A DNA stretch of 64,000 bases from Lentzea nigeriaca (GTDB lineage: Bacteria > Actinomycetota > Actinomycetes > Mycobacteriales > Pseudonocardiaceae), in contig NZ_JAFBCX010000025.1 of assembly GCF_016907955.1 (NCBI RefSeq), positions 29,368 to 93,367 on the forward strand. Reading direction: 5' to 3'. Within the stretch, counting starts at the first letter, position 1, and each line of letters starts with the position of its first letter. The notes under the pieces were generated by a model. That model did no database searches. It saw only the letters and a program-made list of their open reading frames with translations, and was not told the DNA's origin. This document shows, piece after piece, positions 1-8,887 of this stretch. Position numbers and translations under genes: made by a program.

Positions 1-275
1 TGCTCACGACACCTGTCGCGTTCGCGGCCTGCGTCGGGCGCGGTTACCTGCCCGGAGTGGGCGTCATGATCGCCGCCGTGTTCTGCGCCCAGATCGTCGC
101 CGCGCTCGGCTACGGCCAGTACTTCCCCTGGTCGGTACCAGCGTTGTTCAGCGGGCTGGCCGGCCCCGACCAACCATCACCCGGCACGCTCGGCGTCGTA
201 CTGGTGGTCCTGGTCGGCGCGGCAGGCGCGGCGGGAACGGCACTCTGGTGGCGCCAGGCCGATCACGACCGTTGA
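1..275 (+). CDS. ABC-2 type transporter permease, C-terminal end (partial)
   Basis: The frame is open from base 3 to the TGA at 273-275, so the gene starts before the window. The visible 90 residues hold two hydrophobic segments separated by a short polar stretch (YFPWSVPALFSG) and end in a basic tail. A final pair of helices with a conserved aromatic/proline motif before the last helix is typical of ABC-2 permeases that export drugs, lipids or peptides. The matching ATPase would lie upstream, outside the window. Family assignment comes from this tail alone. Confidence 0.6.
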   Translation, partial: LTTPVAFAACVGRGYLPGVGVMIAAVFCAQIVAALGYGQYFPWSVPALFSGLAGPDQPSPGTLGVVLVVLVGAAGAAGTALWWRQADHDR

Positions 276-421
276 GCGACCAACCGGGCACGACCGCCGT
301 CGGGCGTGCTCGGTGATGTGCTGGGTTGGGTGAGTGAGCACCTGCAGTGAGGGCGTGGTTCGTAGACGGAGTCGTGCCGGAGCAGGGACGGAGCGCCGAG
401 TTGGTCGCGGTGTTGAGGCAG

Positions 422-1645
422 TCAGCCGAGCAGGTCGAGCTCGGCCTGCAGGGTCTCGGTGAGCACGAGCAGGTCGGGCACATGATCGGGATCGGCGACC
501 ACTGTGACGGTGAACGTGTCCATGTGGGACAAGGCCGCGAACGCCACGGTCACGTTGCCGGTGGTGGCCGACAACGGGATGAGGTCGAGGACGAGTGCGC
601 CGCCCAGGCGCATGGCGTGATCAGGACCGTGCACGTTCGTGACGAAGGTGTGCACCAGGCGTTGGTGGTTCATGAACCAGTCCGCCATCCCGATCGCCTT
701 CAACGTCCGGAAGATCGGCGTGGCCGAGCTGACCGATTTCTTGTGTGACCGGGTGATGGCGGCAATCCGGGTCAGACGTGACCAGATGTCGCCGTCGGTC
801 GGCAGCGCGACCGGCATGACGGCGGTGCTGTTGCCGAGGTGAGCGGCCGTGGTCGAGCGGCGCGTGGACACGGGGACCGAGACGATCAGTTCGTCGGCGT
901 GCTCGCCGCGCTTGGTCAGCACCGTGCCCAGTGCACCCATGACGGCGGCGAGCAGGGCATCGTTGACCGTGCCGCCGCAGCGGTGTGCGGCGGCGTGCAA
1001 CCGGGAAACGCTGGCCTGTGCCATGGTCTGCTTCCGCCGCGGGCCGGTCGGCTGGTTCAGGGAGCAGCGCGAACCGGCGGACGGCCACTGCAACCCGGCG
1101 AACGGCCCGCGGCCAGGCAGCCTCAGCCGGGCGGTCCAGGCGTCCTTGGCGAGTTCGCGACGGGAAGGAGCGGGAGCGGGAAAGGGCGCGGTTTCTGCAT
1201 GGGGCGCCCCGTCGACCAGATTCGCCAGCACGGCGAGGCCGCCGATGCCGTCGGACAACACGTGGTGGAACACCAGGACCAGCGCCGCCTTGTTCTCGGC
1301 CAGCCCGGTGACCAGCGTCGCCGACCAGAGCGGGGACGACCGGGGCAACGGGCGAATCACCAGCGCCGAGGCGATGTCCAGCAACGCCACCTCGTTGCCA
1401 GGAGCAGGGCAGACCATCCGGCCCAAGTGCTTGGTGATGTCGAAGCCGGCGTCGTCGACCCAGACGGGGCGGCCGCATCCGAACGGCGTCCTGACCAGGC
1501 GTCGGCGCAACCGCGGAACAGCCCGGACCCGGTCCGCGAGCAGCGATTCGACGTCGCCAGGATCCCGTTCGAGTACGACCACTGCGCCGACCTGCATGTC
1601 CGAGGCCAGCGACACCATGTCGTCGGGACTTGTCCGGTCGATCAT
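422..1645 (-). CDS. Wax ester synthase/diacylglycerol acyltransferase (WS/DGAT)
   Basis: A 407-residue member of the bacterial WS/DGAT family, which moves an acyl group from acyl-CoA to diacylglycerol or a fatty alcohol to make storage triacylglycerol or wax esters at the inner membrane face. The acyltransferase signature HHVLSDG sits at residues 127-133, preceded by PLW at 105-107. The N-terminal SPDD (residues 6-9) matches the family's SPxD opening. I chose the ATG at 1645 because it overlaps the TGA of the upstream gene (ATGA) and because the family motif begins there; a longer open frame to 1738 adds an arginine-rich, non-homologous leader. It is shorter than the usual 450-470 residues. 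It is cotranscribed with the SRPBCC gene upstream. A second WS/DGAT lies at 22469. Confidence 0.85.
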   Translation of the reverse strand: MIDRTSPDDMVSLASDMQVGAVVVLERDPGDVESLLADRVRAVPRLRRRLVRTPFGCGRPVWVDDAGFDITKHLGRMVCPAPGNEVALLDIASALVIRPLPRSSPLWSATLVTGLAENKAALVLVFHHVLSDGIGGLAVLANLVDGAPHAETAPFPAPAPSRRELAKDAWTARLRLPGRGPFAGLQWPSAGSRCSLNQPTGPRRKQTMAQASVSRLHAAAHRCGGTVNDALLAAVMGALGTVLTKRGEHADELIVSVPVSTRRSTTAAHLGNSTAVMPVALPTDGDIWSRLTRIAAITRSHKKSVSSATPIFRTLKAIGMADWFMNHQRLVHTFVTNVHGPDHAMRLGGALVLDLIPLSATTGNVTVAFAALSHMDTFTVTVVADPDHVPDLLVLTETLQAELDLLG

Positions 1646-2265
1646 CGGAGGTACCGTTCGGCACGCTGTTTGATGCCGCGCAACATCTTCTGCTCCATCA
1701 CCAGGCTTCCCGGCTCCATCACGAGCTGGTTGAACCACCGGACCGGCAGCGACGCGTCAGGAACGGCGATGCGGTTGCGGCTGATCAGCCTGGTCCCGCC
1801 TGGGATCTCGTACAGCACGAACGCCCAGACCCACCGCCCGTCGTCGGAACGCAGCACGAGCGCGTGATCGGGTTCGAGAATCTCCACCAGCAGCTTGGGG
1901 CCACCTTCCCCGACCGGCAGGACGTCACCGACGTGCAGGTCCTGGAACTGCGGAAGGATCTCGTCGGCGCTGTGCATGTCGAGGCCGAACAGGTTCTCGA
2001 TCCAGTCGTAGGTGTAGGCGCCGCCCCGCCCGCTGCCCATCTGCACCAGCCACGGCCAGATCCGGCTGGGAGGCGCCTCGACCGTGATCGCGCGGGTGGT
2101 CAGCAGGTCAGGTTGGGGCAGGAGGTCGTCGCCGGGCAACGTGGCATGAGCCTCTCGCTCGGTCGCGCCCCAGGTCAGGCACCATTCGCGCCACAACAGC
2201 GGATACGACGCCACCGCCGCGGCGGTGGCGCCCACTACCAATCCCGCGATCTTGGACGTCTTCAT
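1642..2265 (-). CDS. SRPBCC-fold (START/polyketide cyclase-like) membrane-anchored protein
   Basis: A 207-residue protein with an N-terminal hydrophobic anchor (about residues 5-25), then a domain with the SRPBCC pattern: 'TVEAPPSRIWPWLVQMG' is the usual first strand and helix of a hydrophobic ligand-binding cavity, and 'GTRLISRNRI' is a late strand. Such proteins bind lipids or aromatic ligands; the substrate is unknown. The start at 2265 (MKTSK) is preferred over a GTG at 2298 because the anchor begins there. Its stop overlaps the WS/DGAT start, so the two are translationally coupled and a lipid-related role is plausible (inference). Confidence 0.7.
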   Translation of the reverse strand: MKTSKIAGLVVGATAAAVASYPLLWREWCLTWGATEREAHATLPGDDLLPQPDLLTTRAITVEAPPSRIWPWLVQMGSGRGGAYTYDWIENLFGLDMHSADEILPQFQDLHVGDVLPVGEGGPKLLVEILEPDHALVLRSDDGRWVWAFVLYEIPGGTRLISRNRIAVPDASLPVRWFNQLVMEPGSLVMEQKMLRGIKQRAERYLR

Positions 2266-2397
2266 GTCTTCTACGGTGCTTCGGCACGTGCCGTTCACTC
2301 AGAGTCGTTGGACCCGACCTGGCAAGGCCGTCCGTTCGATAGCGCAGGATGGCTTTCAGTGGATAAGAACCTCCTAAGTGACGTCGTAGGACGGAGA

Positions 2398-2416
2398 CAG
2401 GGACCTAGGCCGGTCC
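2398..2416. promoter_or_regulatory. Imperfect DosR-like inverted repeat, wide spacing
   Basis: GGGAC and GTCCC half-sites are present, but with an 8-bp spacer instead of 4. The site lies between the divergent SRPBCC/WS-DGAT operon and the copper operon. It may be a degenerate DevR site; the spacing argues against canonical binding. Confidence 0.25.
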
Positions 2417-2518
2417 CCGGTGGGGCCTTCAGACTCCGCCGGTCGCGACGAGCTGCTCTGATGGCCGCCGGTTCAAGCGTCGATGCTCGAAGACGTCCAG
2501 GTAGCAGAGGAGGACGTC

Positions 2519-2719
2519 GTGAAGCGCTACCACTTCGGGCTGTACGCGATCGCACTCGCGATCCTGATCGTCGGCCTCGCCTTCGCCGGAGTTCCGGTCC
2601 AGACGATGTTGCTCGGCCTGTTCGTCCTGGCCTGCCCCCTGATGATGATGTTCATGATGGGTGGCCACGGTGGATCCGATCAGCAGGACCGCGACCGCCA
2701 CACCACCGGCCGACCGTGA
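2519..2719 (+). CDS. Small membrane protein, DUF2933-like
   Basis: A 66-residue protein with two adjacent hydrophobic segments (about residues 5-24 and 28-45), a methionine-rich turn (MMMFMMGG) and a hydrophilic, histidine-containing tail. The GTG at 2519 is chosen because an AGAGGAGG ribosome-binding site lies 6-13 bases ahead; an ATG at 2483 lacks one. Small two-helix proteins of this kind are common next to copper-resistance genes, and Met/His residues could bind Cu(I) (inference). It is the first gene of the copper operon and its TGA overlaps the next start by one base. Confidence 0.65.
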   Translation: MKRYHFGLYAIALAILIVGLAFAGVPVQTMLLGLFVLACPLMMMFMMGGHGGSDQQDRDRHTTGRP

Positions 2720-3264
2720 TGACGGCGAGGGGCGCGGTGCCTGCAGGAGTCCTGGCGGCTGCTGCCCTCGTGGCGTTCTACGCGCTGGTCGTCGGCTTCG
2801 CGGGCGGCCTCGAGCACCTGGGGCGGCAGACGGCCGAGGACTGGCCCTGGCTCGTGCTGATCGTCGGCGGGTTCGGTACACAGATAGGACTCTTCGTCGA
2901 ACTGCGCCGGCGCAAGCGGCTGCACGCCGACGTGCGCGCGGCGGCAGGTGGCGGCGCGGGGGCCTCAGCTGCGGGCTGCGCCCGCCACATCACAGACCTG
3001 GCACCGGTCATCGGCGCGTCGGGCGCCGTGCTGATCGCGTTCCTGGTGCCGTTCCTCGACATCGGCATCGCGCAGAGCCCGATGCTGCGGGCGGAACCAC
3101 CGGACTGGGCACGCTTCCTGCCCGGCTACGGCGCCGACCGCGTGCTGCTCGACGGCGGGCTGACCACGAGCTTCGACGAGACCGGGGCGTTGTTGCTGGG
3201 CCTGGGCTGGCTGCTCGGGCTCGGCGTGCTGGCGGCCGGGCTGTTCCGGAACGCGACCGCATGA
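2719..3264 (+). CDS. Conserved integral membrane protein of the copper operon
   Basis: A 181-residue protein with about four to five transmembrane segments (near residues 6-28, 38-58, 97-118 and 150-177). A glycine/alanine-rich cytoplasmic stretch precedes a CARH motif at the mouth of the third segment. I do not recognise the family. Translation is coupled on both sides: it starts in the previous stop (TGATG) and ends inside the start of the multicopper oxidase (ATGA). That fixed position suggests a role in copper delivery or in anchoring the oxidase, but no known catalytic motif is visible. Confidence 0.6.
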   Translation: MTARGAVPAGVLAAAALVAFYALVVGFAGGLEHLGRQTAEDWPWLVLIVGGFGTQIGLFVELRRRKRLHADVRAAAGGGAGASAAGCARHITDLAPVIGASGAVLIAFLVPFLDIGIAQSPMLRAEPPDWARFLPGYGADRVLLDGGLTTSFDETGALLLGLGWLLGLGVLAAGLFRNATA

Positions 3265-4661
3265 GCCCCTTCACCCGCAGAGCCTTCCTCGGCGCGACCG
3301 TCCTCGGGATCGCCGGGTGCTCCGGTGCCGGGAACCCGTTGGTCCTGCCTACCGATCCGGTGGTCAACCGCACCGAGACGGCCCGTGGCGGCACCGGCCG
3401 CACCCGTGCGGTCACGTTGACCGCGACGGAAGGGCAGATCGATCTGGGCGGCCCGGTGGTGCGCACCTGGAGCTACGACGGGGTGTTGCCCGGCAAGGAG
3501 ATCCGCGTCGGCGCCGGTGACCTGATCGAGGCGAAGGTGGTGAACCGGCTGCCCGCGGACACGTCGGTGCACTGGCACGGGCTGGCGTTGCGCAACGACA
3601 TGGACGGCGTGCCTCCGGTGACCCAGAACGCGATCAGGCCGGGGGAGGACTTCACCTACCGGTTCGTCGTGCCCGCGCCGGGCACGCACTGGCTCCACCC
3701 GCACACCGGCACCCAGCTCGACCGCGGCCTGTACGCCCCGCTGATCGTGGAGGACCCGGCCGAACCCGGTGCGTACGACGCGGAGTGGGTGGTCGTGCTG
3801 GACGACTGGCTCGACGGCACCGGCACCGACCCGGACCAGGTGCTCGCGGGCCTGCGGAAGCGCAGCGGGCACATGATGCACGGCGCGGCCGAGCTCGGCG
3901 GTGACGTGGCCCATCCGCACCACCTGGTCAACGGCCGGATCGCGGCCGCACCCGTCACGTTCGCCGCGAAACCAGGGCAACGCGTCCGGATCCGGCTCGT
4001 CAACGCCGGCGCGGACACCGCCTACCGCGTCGCGCTGGGCGGACATCGCCTGACGGTGACGCACACCGACGGCTTCCCCGTCGCCCCGGTTGACACCGAC
4101 GCCCTGGTCATCGGCATGGGCGAGCGCTACGACGTGCTGGTAACGCTCGCCGACGGCGCGTTTCCGCTCGTGGCTGTCGCGGAAGGCAAGAACGGCGCGG
4201 GGCTGGCCGTCGTGCGCACCGGTGCTGGCGCGTCGCCGGGGCCCGAGGTGCGGCCGGACGAATTGCGCGGCAAGCTCGTGGGATACGACGAGCTCAAGAC
4301 CACGGCGCCGCTGGCGCAGCGACGGCCGGATGTGGTGCACCGGCTGGAGCTGACCGGGGGGATGATGAGCTACGAGTGGGGCGTCAACGGTCGCTCGGAC
4401 GGCCTGCAGAGAGTCCGAAGTGGACAGCGCGTGCGCCTGGAGTTCGTCAACACCACGATGATGTGGCACCCCATGCACCTGCACGGCCACACGTTCCAGA
4501 TGAACGGCCCGCGCAAGGACACCGCGATCGTGCTGCCCGGTCAGACCGTGGCGTGCGAGTTCGACGCGGACAACCCCGGCCAGTGGATGGTCCACTGTCA
4601 CAACGCCTACCACGCCGAAGCCGGGATGATGACCGTGCTCGGCTACGAGGAGCAGCGATGA
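3261..4661 (+). CDS. Multicopper oxidase (Tat-exported, lipoprotein-like)
   Basis: A 466-residue three-cupredoxin-domain multicopper oxidase. The four copper-binding blocks are in order: HWHG (104-107), HWLHPH (143-148), HPMHLHGH (about 403-410) and HCHNAYHAEAGM (about 445-456), which together hold the type 1, 2 and 3 copper ligands. The N-terminus carries a twin-arginine stretch (RRAFLG) followed by a lipobox ending in Cys20, so the folded, copper-loaded enzyme is probably exported by Tat and lipid-anchored. Such enzymes oxidise Cu(I) to less toxic Cu(II), or phenolic substrates, with O2. The gene sits between a membrane protein and a P1B ATPase with overlapping stop/start codons on both sides, supporting a copper-detoxification role similar to mycobacterial MmcO or CueO. 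Confidence 0.9.
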   Translation: MSPFTRRAFLGATVLGIAGCSGAGNPLVLPTDPVVNRTETARGGTGRTRAVTLTATEGQIDLGGPVVRTWSYDGVLPGKEIRVGAGDLIEAKVVNRLPADTSVHWHGLALRNDMDGVPPVTQNAIRPGEDFTYRFVVPAPGTHWLHPHTGTQLDRGLYAPLIVEDPAEPGAYDAEWVVVLDDWLDGTGTDPDQVLAGLRKRSGHMMHGAAELGGDVAHPHHLVNGRIAAAPVTFAAKPGQRVRIRLVNAGADTAYRVALGGHRLTVTHTDGFPVAPVDTDALVIGMGERYDVLVTLADGAFPLVAVAEGKNGAGLAVVRTGAGASPGPEVRPDELRGKLVGYDELKTTAPLAQRRPDVVHRLELTGGMMSYEWGVNGRSDGLQRVRSGQRVRLEFVNTTMMWHPMHLHGHTFQMNGPRKDTAIVLPGQTVACEFDADNPGQWMVHCHNAYHAEAGMMTVLGYEEQR

Positions 4662-6925
4662 ACTCCGTGGTGCTGGACGTCAGCGGTCTGCACTACGCCA
4701 GCGAGCAGAACGTCGTCGACGCCAAGCTCGGCAGGCAACCAGGCGTGCATCGCGTCGAGGTCAACGCGGCGGCGCAGACGGCGACCGTGCACTTCGACCC
4801 GGACGTGACGTCCGTGGCGCAACTGCGGCAATGGGTGATCGACTGCGGCTACCACTGCGCCGGTCAGTCGGTGCCGCACCACATCTGCGATCCCACCGCG
4901 GAACCGGGAGCCGAGCACTCGCCGCACGAGATGATGGGTCACGGTGGCCATGCGGGAATGTCGATGGCCGCGATGGTCGCCGACATGCGCAACCGGTTCC
5001 TGGTGGCGGTGCTGTTCTCCATCCCGATCGTGCTGTGGTCGCCGATCGGCACCGAGGTGTTCGGGCTGCACCTGCCCACGCCGTTCGGGATGCGAGCGGA
5101 CGTGTGGTCGTTGCTGCTGAGCCTGCCGGTGATCTTCTACTCGTGCTGGATCTTCTTCGACGGCGGCTGGCGGGCGTTGCGGGCGAGGACGCTCGACATG
5201 ATGGTGCTCGTGGCCGTCGCGGTCGGCGCGGGCTGGCTGTACTCCGTCGTGATCACGCTGACCGGTGGGGGAGAGGTCTTCTACGAGGCCGCGACCGTGC
5301 TGGCCGCGTTCGTCCTGTTGGGACACTGGTTCGAGATGCGGGCGAGGGGTGGCGCGAACGACGCGATCCGCACGCTGCTCGACCTCGCGCCGCCCAAGGC
5401 GGTCGTGCTGCGCGACGGCGAGCCCGTCGAGGTGCCCACGGCCGAGGTCGTCGTCGGTGACCTGTTGCTCGTGCGGCCCGGCGCGAAGATCGCTGTGGAC
5501 GGTGTCGTCGAGGAAGGCGAGTCCGAGGTCGACGAGTCGATGGTCACCGGCGAGAGCCTGCCCGTGCACAAGGCTCCCGGCTCGGTCGTCGTCGGCGCCA
5601 CGATCAACGCCAACGGCACGTTGCGGGTCAGGGCGACCAAGATCGGCTCCGACACGGCGCTCGCGCAGATCGTCAAACTCGTGCAGGAAGCCCAGAACTC
5701 CAAGGCGCCTGGCCAGCGGCTCGCGGACCGGGCGGCGTTCTGGCTGGTGCTCGTGGCACTCGTCGGCGGGGGTCTCACGCTCGCGGCCTGGTTGCTGTCC
5801 GGTGCTTCCTTCGCGACGGCCATGCTGTTCGCCATCACCGTCGTGGTGATCACCTGCCCCGACGCGCTCGGGCTCGCCACCCCGACCGCGATCATGGTCG
5901 GCACCGGGCTCGGCGCGAAACGCGGTGTGTTGTTCAAGAACGCCATGGCACTCGAGACCTCCGCCCGCATCGAGGTCGTGGTGATGGACAAGACCGGCAC
6001 GCTCACCAAGGGCGAGCCGGAGGTCACCGACGTGATCACCGACGGCTTCGGAGAGGACGAGCTGCTGCGCCTCGTCGCCGCCGTCGAACGCGAGTCGGAG
6101 CACCCGCTCGCCGAGGCGATCGTCCGCCGCGCCGGCGATCTCGACGGGGTGCGGGCGGCGCGGTTCGAGAACGTCCCGGGACATGGCGCGATCGCGGACG
6201 TCGGCGGACGACGGGTGATCGTCGGCAACCGGCGCCTGCTCGAACGGGAAGGAGTGGACTTCGGCCCGTTGGCGAGCCGCCGGGACGAACTCGCCGCCAC
6301 CGGGCGGACCGCGGTGCTGGCCGCCGTCGACGGTGTAGCCGCCGCGGTGATCGGTATCGCCGACGCGCCAAGGGAAACCTCGGTCGCCGCCGTGCAGGCG
6401 CTGCACGACCTCGGCGTCGAGGTCGTGATGCTGACCGGCGACAACCACGCGACGGCCGAACGCATCGCGGGGCAGCTGGGCATCGACACCGTGATCGCCG
6501 AGGTGCTGCCCGGCGACAAGGCGGCGAAGGTGGCGGAGCTGCAGTCTGGTGGCCGGCGCGTCGCCATGGTCGGCGACGGCGTCAACGACGCGCCCGCCCT
6601 GGCCCAGGCCGATCTCGGCATCGCCATCGGAGCCGGGACCGACGTGGCCATCGAGACCGCCGACGTGGTGCTGATGCGCTCCGACCCGCTCGACGTCCCG
6701 ATCGCGTTGCGCATCGGCCGCGGCACCCTGCGCAAGATGAGGCAGAACCTCGGCTGGGCGATCGGCTACAACACCATCGCGCTGCCCATCGCGGCCGGAG
6801 TGTTCGAACCGGCCTTCGGACTCATGCTCCGGCCCGAGATCGCCGCGTTGTCGATGTCTGGGTCGAGCGTCATCGTCGCGGTCAACGCCCTGGCGCTCAA
6901 GCGACTGCGGCTACCGACCAGTTGA
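4658..6925 (+). CDS. P1B-type heavy-metal (copper) translocating ATPase with CPD motif
   Basis: A 755-residue P1B ATPase. Residues 1-65 form an HMA-like fold whose usual CxxC metal site is replaced by LHYASE. A His/Met-rich linker follows (HEMMGHGGHAGMSM, about 90-103). Then come the membrane helices, the TGES actuator motif, a transmembrane metal site reading C400-P401-D402, the phosphorylation motif DKTGT at D444, a nucleotide-binding His-Pro pair (SEHPLAEA) and GDGVNDAP. The usual Cu(I) exporter motif is CPC; CPH marks the CopB group with a His-rich N-terminus. CPD is unusual. The His/Met-rich N-terminus and the multicopper oxidase next door argue for copper export, perhaps CopB-like. Starts by ATGA overlap with the oxidase gene. 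Confidence 0.88.
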   Translation: MNSVVLDVSGLHYASEQNVVDAKLGRQPGVHRVEVNAAAQTATVHFDPDVTSVAQLRQWVIDCGYHCAGQSVPHHICDPTAEPGAEHSPHEMMGHGGHAGMSMAAMVADMRNRFLVAVLFSIPIVLWSPIGTEVFGLHLPTPFGMRADVWSLLLSLPVIFYSCWIFFDGGWRALRARTLDMMVLVAVAVGAGWLYSVVITLTGGGEVFYEAATVLAAFVLLGHWFEMRARGGANDAIRTLLDLAPPKAVVLRDGEPVEVPTAEVVVGDLLLVRPGAKIAVDGVVEEGESEVDESMVTGESLPVHKAPGSVVVGATINANGTLRVRATKIGSDTALAQIVKLVQEAQNSKAPGQRLADRAAFWLVLVALVGGGLTLAAWLLSGASFATAMLFAITVVVITCPDALGLATPTAIMVGTGLGAKRGVLFKNAMALETSARIEVVVMDKTGTLTKGEPEVTDVITDGFGEDELLRLVAAVERESEHPLAEAIVRRAGDLDGVRAARFENVPGHGAIADVGGRRVIVGNRRLLEREGVDFGPLASRRDELAATGRTAVLAAVDGVAAAVIGIADAPRETSVAAVQALHDLGVEVVMLTGDNHATAERIAGQLGIDTVIAEVLPGDKAAKVAELQSGGRRVAMVGDGVNDAPALAQADLGIAIGAGTDVAIETADVVLMRSDPLDVPIALRIGRGTLRKMRQNLGWAIGYNTIALPIAAGVFEPAFGLMLRPEIAALSMSGSSVIVAVNALALKRLRLPTS

Positions 6926-7334
6926 CCGTTCATCAGTCGCACGCGGCTTGTGAACGTCGTGCCTGCTGATCCCGAGGATGCCGTCCGTCCTCTCGTCGAG
7001 GACCCGACGAGCACCGCCAGGTCGAACGCCAGCACGTCGGCGCGCAGGTTCTCGCAAAGGTGGTCGGTGAGTCCGATCTTGTCTGGCTCGGCCGTGGTGT
7101 CCGCTCCTGTGAACCGGTTGGCTCGGCTCGCACAGTTCTGGACGGGCGATCAGAGCCGATCGGTACCTGGATCGCGTCCCAGGCGCGGGTGATCTTTGAT
7201 GCCGCCCGGTTCGGCCGTGGGTACTTCCGGTGACCACGAGCCGCACCAGCACGACGAGCTGGACCAGCAGGGCGATGCACACGACGACGATGACCCTTCC
7301 TTTGATGCGTCGTGGGAGCGTCGAAGGCCCCGTG
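6926..7334. other. Intergenic stretch, probably decayed coding sequence
   Basis: About 410 bases between the copper operon and the convergent membrane-protein gene. The minus strand holds short open pieces in different frames, including one hydrophobic helix (about 7240-7300) and a stretch at 7150-6930 with ordinary codon use but no start. No piece is long enough or recognisable enough to call a gene. I read it as the remains of a small membrane-protein gene. Confidence 0.35.
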
Positions 7335-8177
7335 TCACTGCCAGAGCGTTGGACGGAGCCATCCTGAAGCCGCGGTGAGGTGCCGATGGCCGCGCCACAA
7401 GATCGCGGCACAAACGGCGATCATCACGGCGAACAAACCTGCGACCGGCCAGTTGGGCTGATGGTCGTTGAGGAGCAACGCGATCGCCATTGCCCAGATG
7501 GCGAGGCCGAGTGTCAGGACCTTGACGAGCACGACGGCACCGAGCACGGGTGCGGCCACGTGACCTCGGACGAGAGCGGCGCCGGTCGCGATGATCGCTG
7601 GCAGGGCGATCGCGAGGTCGAGCACGTAGACCGGGTACGGCAGCTCACCGACACCGATCGTGCCGGGCAGACCGCCGCCGATGGTCGGCACGATGTCGGA
7701 GAGCCACAAGCCGGCGAACGCGAGACCGACGACGATCAGGAACCAGCCGGTGCGGACGTGTCGATCGAGCGGTACCCGGCGAACGTCGATTCGCGCGACG
7801 CCGTCGATCAGCGCGGCCAGCGAGAGCGTTACCGCGGCCACGTAGAGCAGGAACGCCGAGTTGTGCGGCACCCCGAAGGCGTAGACGAGGTAGGTGTAGG
7901 CGATGTAGCCGAGCAGTCCGAGCCACAGCAGATGTCCTGGTAGCGAACCCGTGCGACTGCGGTGGCCTGCCCAGACGAACACGGGGACGATCGCCAGGGT
8001 GAGGACGTCCTGGGCCATCGACTCGAGCTGCAGTGCGCGGTCCAGCCGGTAGGCGCGCTCGGAGAGCAGTCCGTACAGCGTGGCGGCCACGAGCACGCCC
8101 GCCAGCGACCAGGTGGCCAGGTCTGTCCACAGTGGCCTCAGCCGGGACGCCGCTGTGGAGGCGGGTGCGGCAGTCAT
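7335..8177 (-). CDS. Polytopic membrane protein (CtaG/cytochrome-oxidase-assembly-like)
   Basis: A 280-residue protein with about eight predicted transmembrane helices from residue 20 onward and only short loops. A histidine/aspartate-bearing loop (LSERAYRLDRALQLESMAQD) and a second one (WLSDIVPTIGGGLPGT) lie between helices. The overall shape recalls CtaG-like or other small heme/copper-related membrane proteins, but no diagnostic motif is clear. It starts one base after the stop of the upstream membrane protein, so the pair forms one operon that probably uses the DosR-like box at 8817-8830. Confidence 0.6.
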   Translation of the reverse strand: MTAAPASTAASRLRPLWTDLATWSLAGVLVAATLYGLLSERAYRLDRALQLESMAQDVLTLAIVPVFVWAGHRSRTGSLPGHLLWLGLLGYIAYTYLVYAFGVPHNSAFLLYVAAVTLSLAALIDGVARIDVRRVPLDRHVRTGWFLIVVGLAFAGLWLSDIVPTIGGGLPGTIGVGELPYPVYVLDLAIALPAIIATGAALVRGHVAAPVLGAVVLVKVLTLGLAIWAMAIALLLNDHQPNWPVAGLFAVMIAVCAAILWRGHRHLTAASGWLRPTLWQ

Positions 8178-8178
8178 G

Positions 8179-8781
8179 TCAGCGTCCGAACAGGAGGCGG
8201 ACGAGGGCGGCGCCGGTGATGGCGGCCATCGTGGCGGCCATCAGCGCACCGCCGACGGCGCCGATGAGGACGATGAGTGCGGTGGCCTGGCCGGGTTGCC
8301 GCAGGGGAGTGGTGAAGGCGGAGAACACGAACAGGCCTCCGCACCAGGCGATGGCGTTGGCCCATACCCACGCGGAGGCACCGTCGACGTGGTGGCGGAG
8401 TACCAGCCACTGCCCGATGCTCATGGACAGCAGAACTCCCATGACGGCCACGGCGGCGAGGGGCAGCAACACCGCGAGCGGCACCGTGCCGAGAGGTTCG
8501 CCGTAGTGGACGGCGAGCATCGCGACGGCCCAGGCGAAGCCCGCGGCCAGGGCGGTGACGCCGATCCAGTCCCTGGCGTCGAGCCTGGGAAGGGTGCGGC
8601 GCAGGACGAGCCACTGCGCCGCACCGAGCACCGCGCCCTCGGTGATGCCCGCGAGCACGACCAAGGGCACGGACGACGTCAGCGCACCCGTGAGAGCAGG
8701 GGCGAGGAAGCCTGCGAACTCGCCGGCGGTCACCCAGGCGAACCAGGTTGTCCAGGTGCTGGTCGTCAGCGTGGTGCTCAT
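8179..8781 (-). CDS. Integral membrane protein of unknown function
   Basis: A 200-residue protein with about six hydrophobic helices. An internal repeat is visible: GxxQWLVLRR (near residue 55) and GQWLVLRHHV (near residue 128), each in the turn after a helix, suggesting an ancestral duplication of a three-helix unit. The family is not recognised. Its start lies 36 bases from a one-mismatch DosR-like box, so it is probably hypoxia-controlled. The lycopene-cyclase-like gene is divergent from it. Confidence 0.6.
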   Translation of the reverse strand: MSTTLTTSTWTTWFAWVTAGEFAGFLAPALTGALTSSVPLVVLAGITEGAVLGAAQWLVLRRTLPRLDARDWIGVTALAAGFAWAVAMLAVHYGEPLGTVPLAVLLPLAAVAVMGVLLSMSIGQWLVLRHHVDGASAWVWANAIAWCGGLFVFSAFTTPLRQPGQATALIVLIGAVGGALMAATMAAITGAALVRLLFGR

Positions 8782-8816
8782 GACTCAACAGTGCGACGGC
8801 GGCGACGGCGGGCGCA

Positions 8817-8830
8817 GGGACGAAGGTCCT
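8817..8830. promoter_or_regulatory. DosR/DevR-like box (GGGACGAAGGTCCT)
   Basis: One mismatch to GGGACNNNNGTCCC. It lies 36 bp upstream of the membrane-protein operon (start 8781) and 58 bp upstream of the divergent flavoprotein gene (8888). The same 14-mer recurs at 43276-43289. Confidence 0.65.
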
Positions 8831-8887
8831 CACCTTGGTGAGCGCAAAGCCGTTTCCGTGCGATGTATCGGGGACGAGAGTAGTGGG

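Noticed and set aside
2398..2416. A regular DosR box upstream of the copper operon
   Set aside because: Half-sites are 8 bp apart rather than 4, so it is listed only as a weak candidate.
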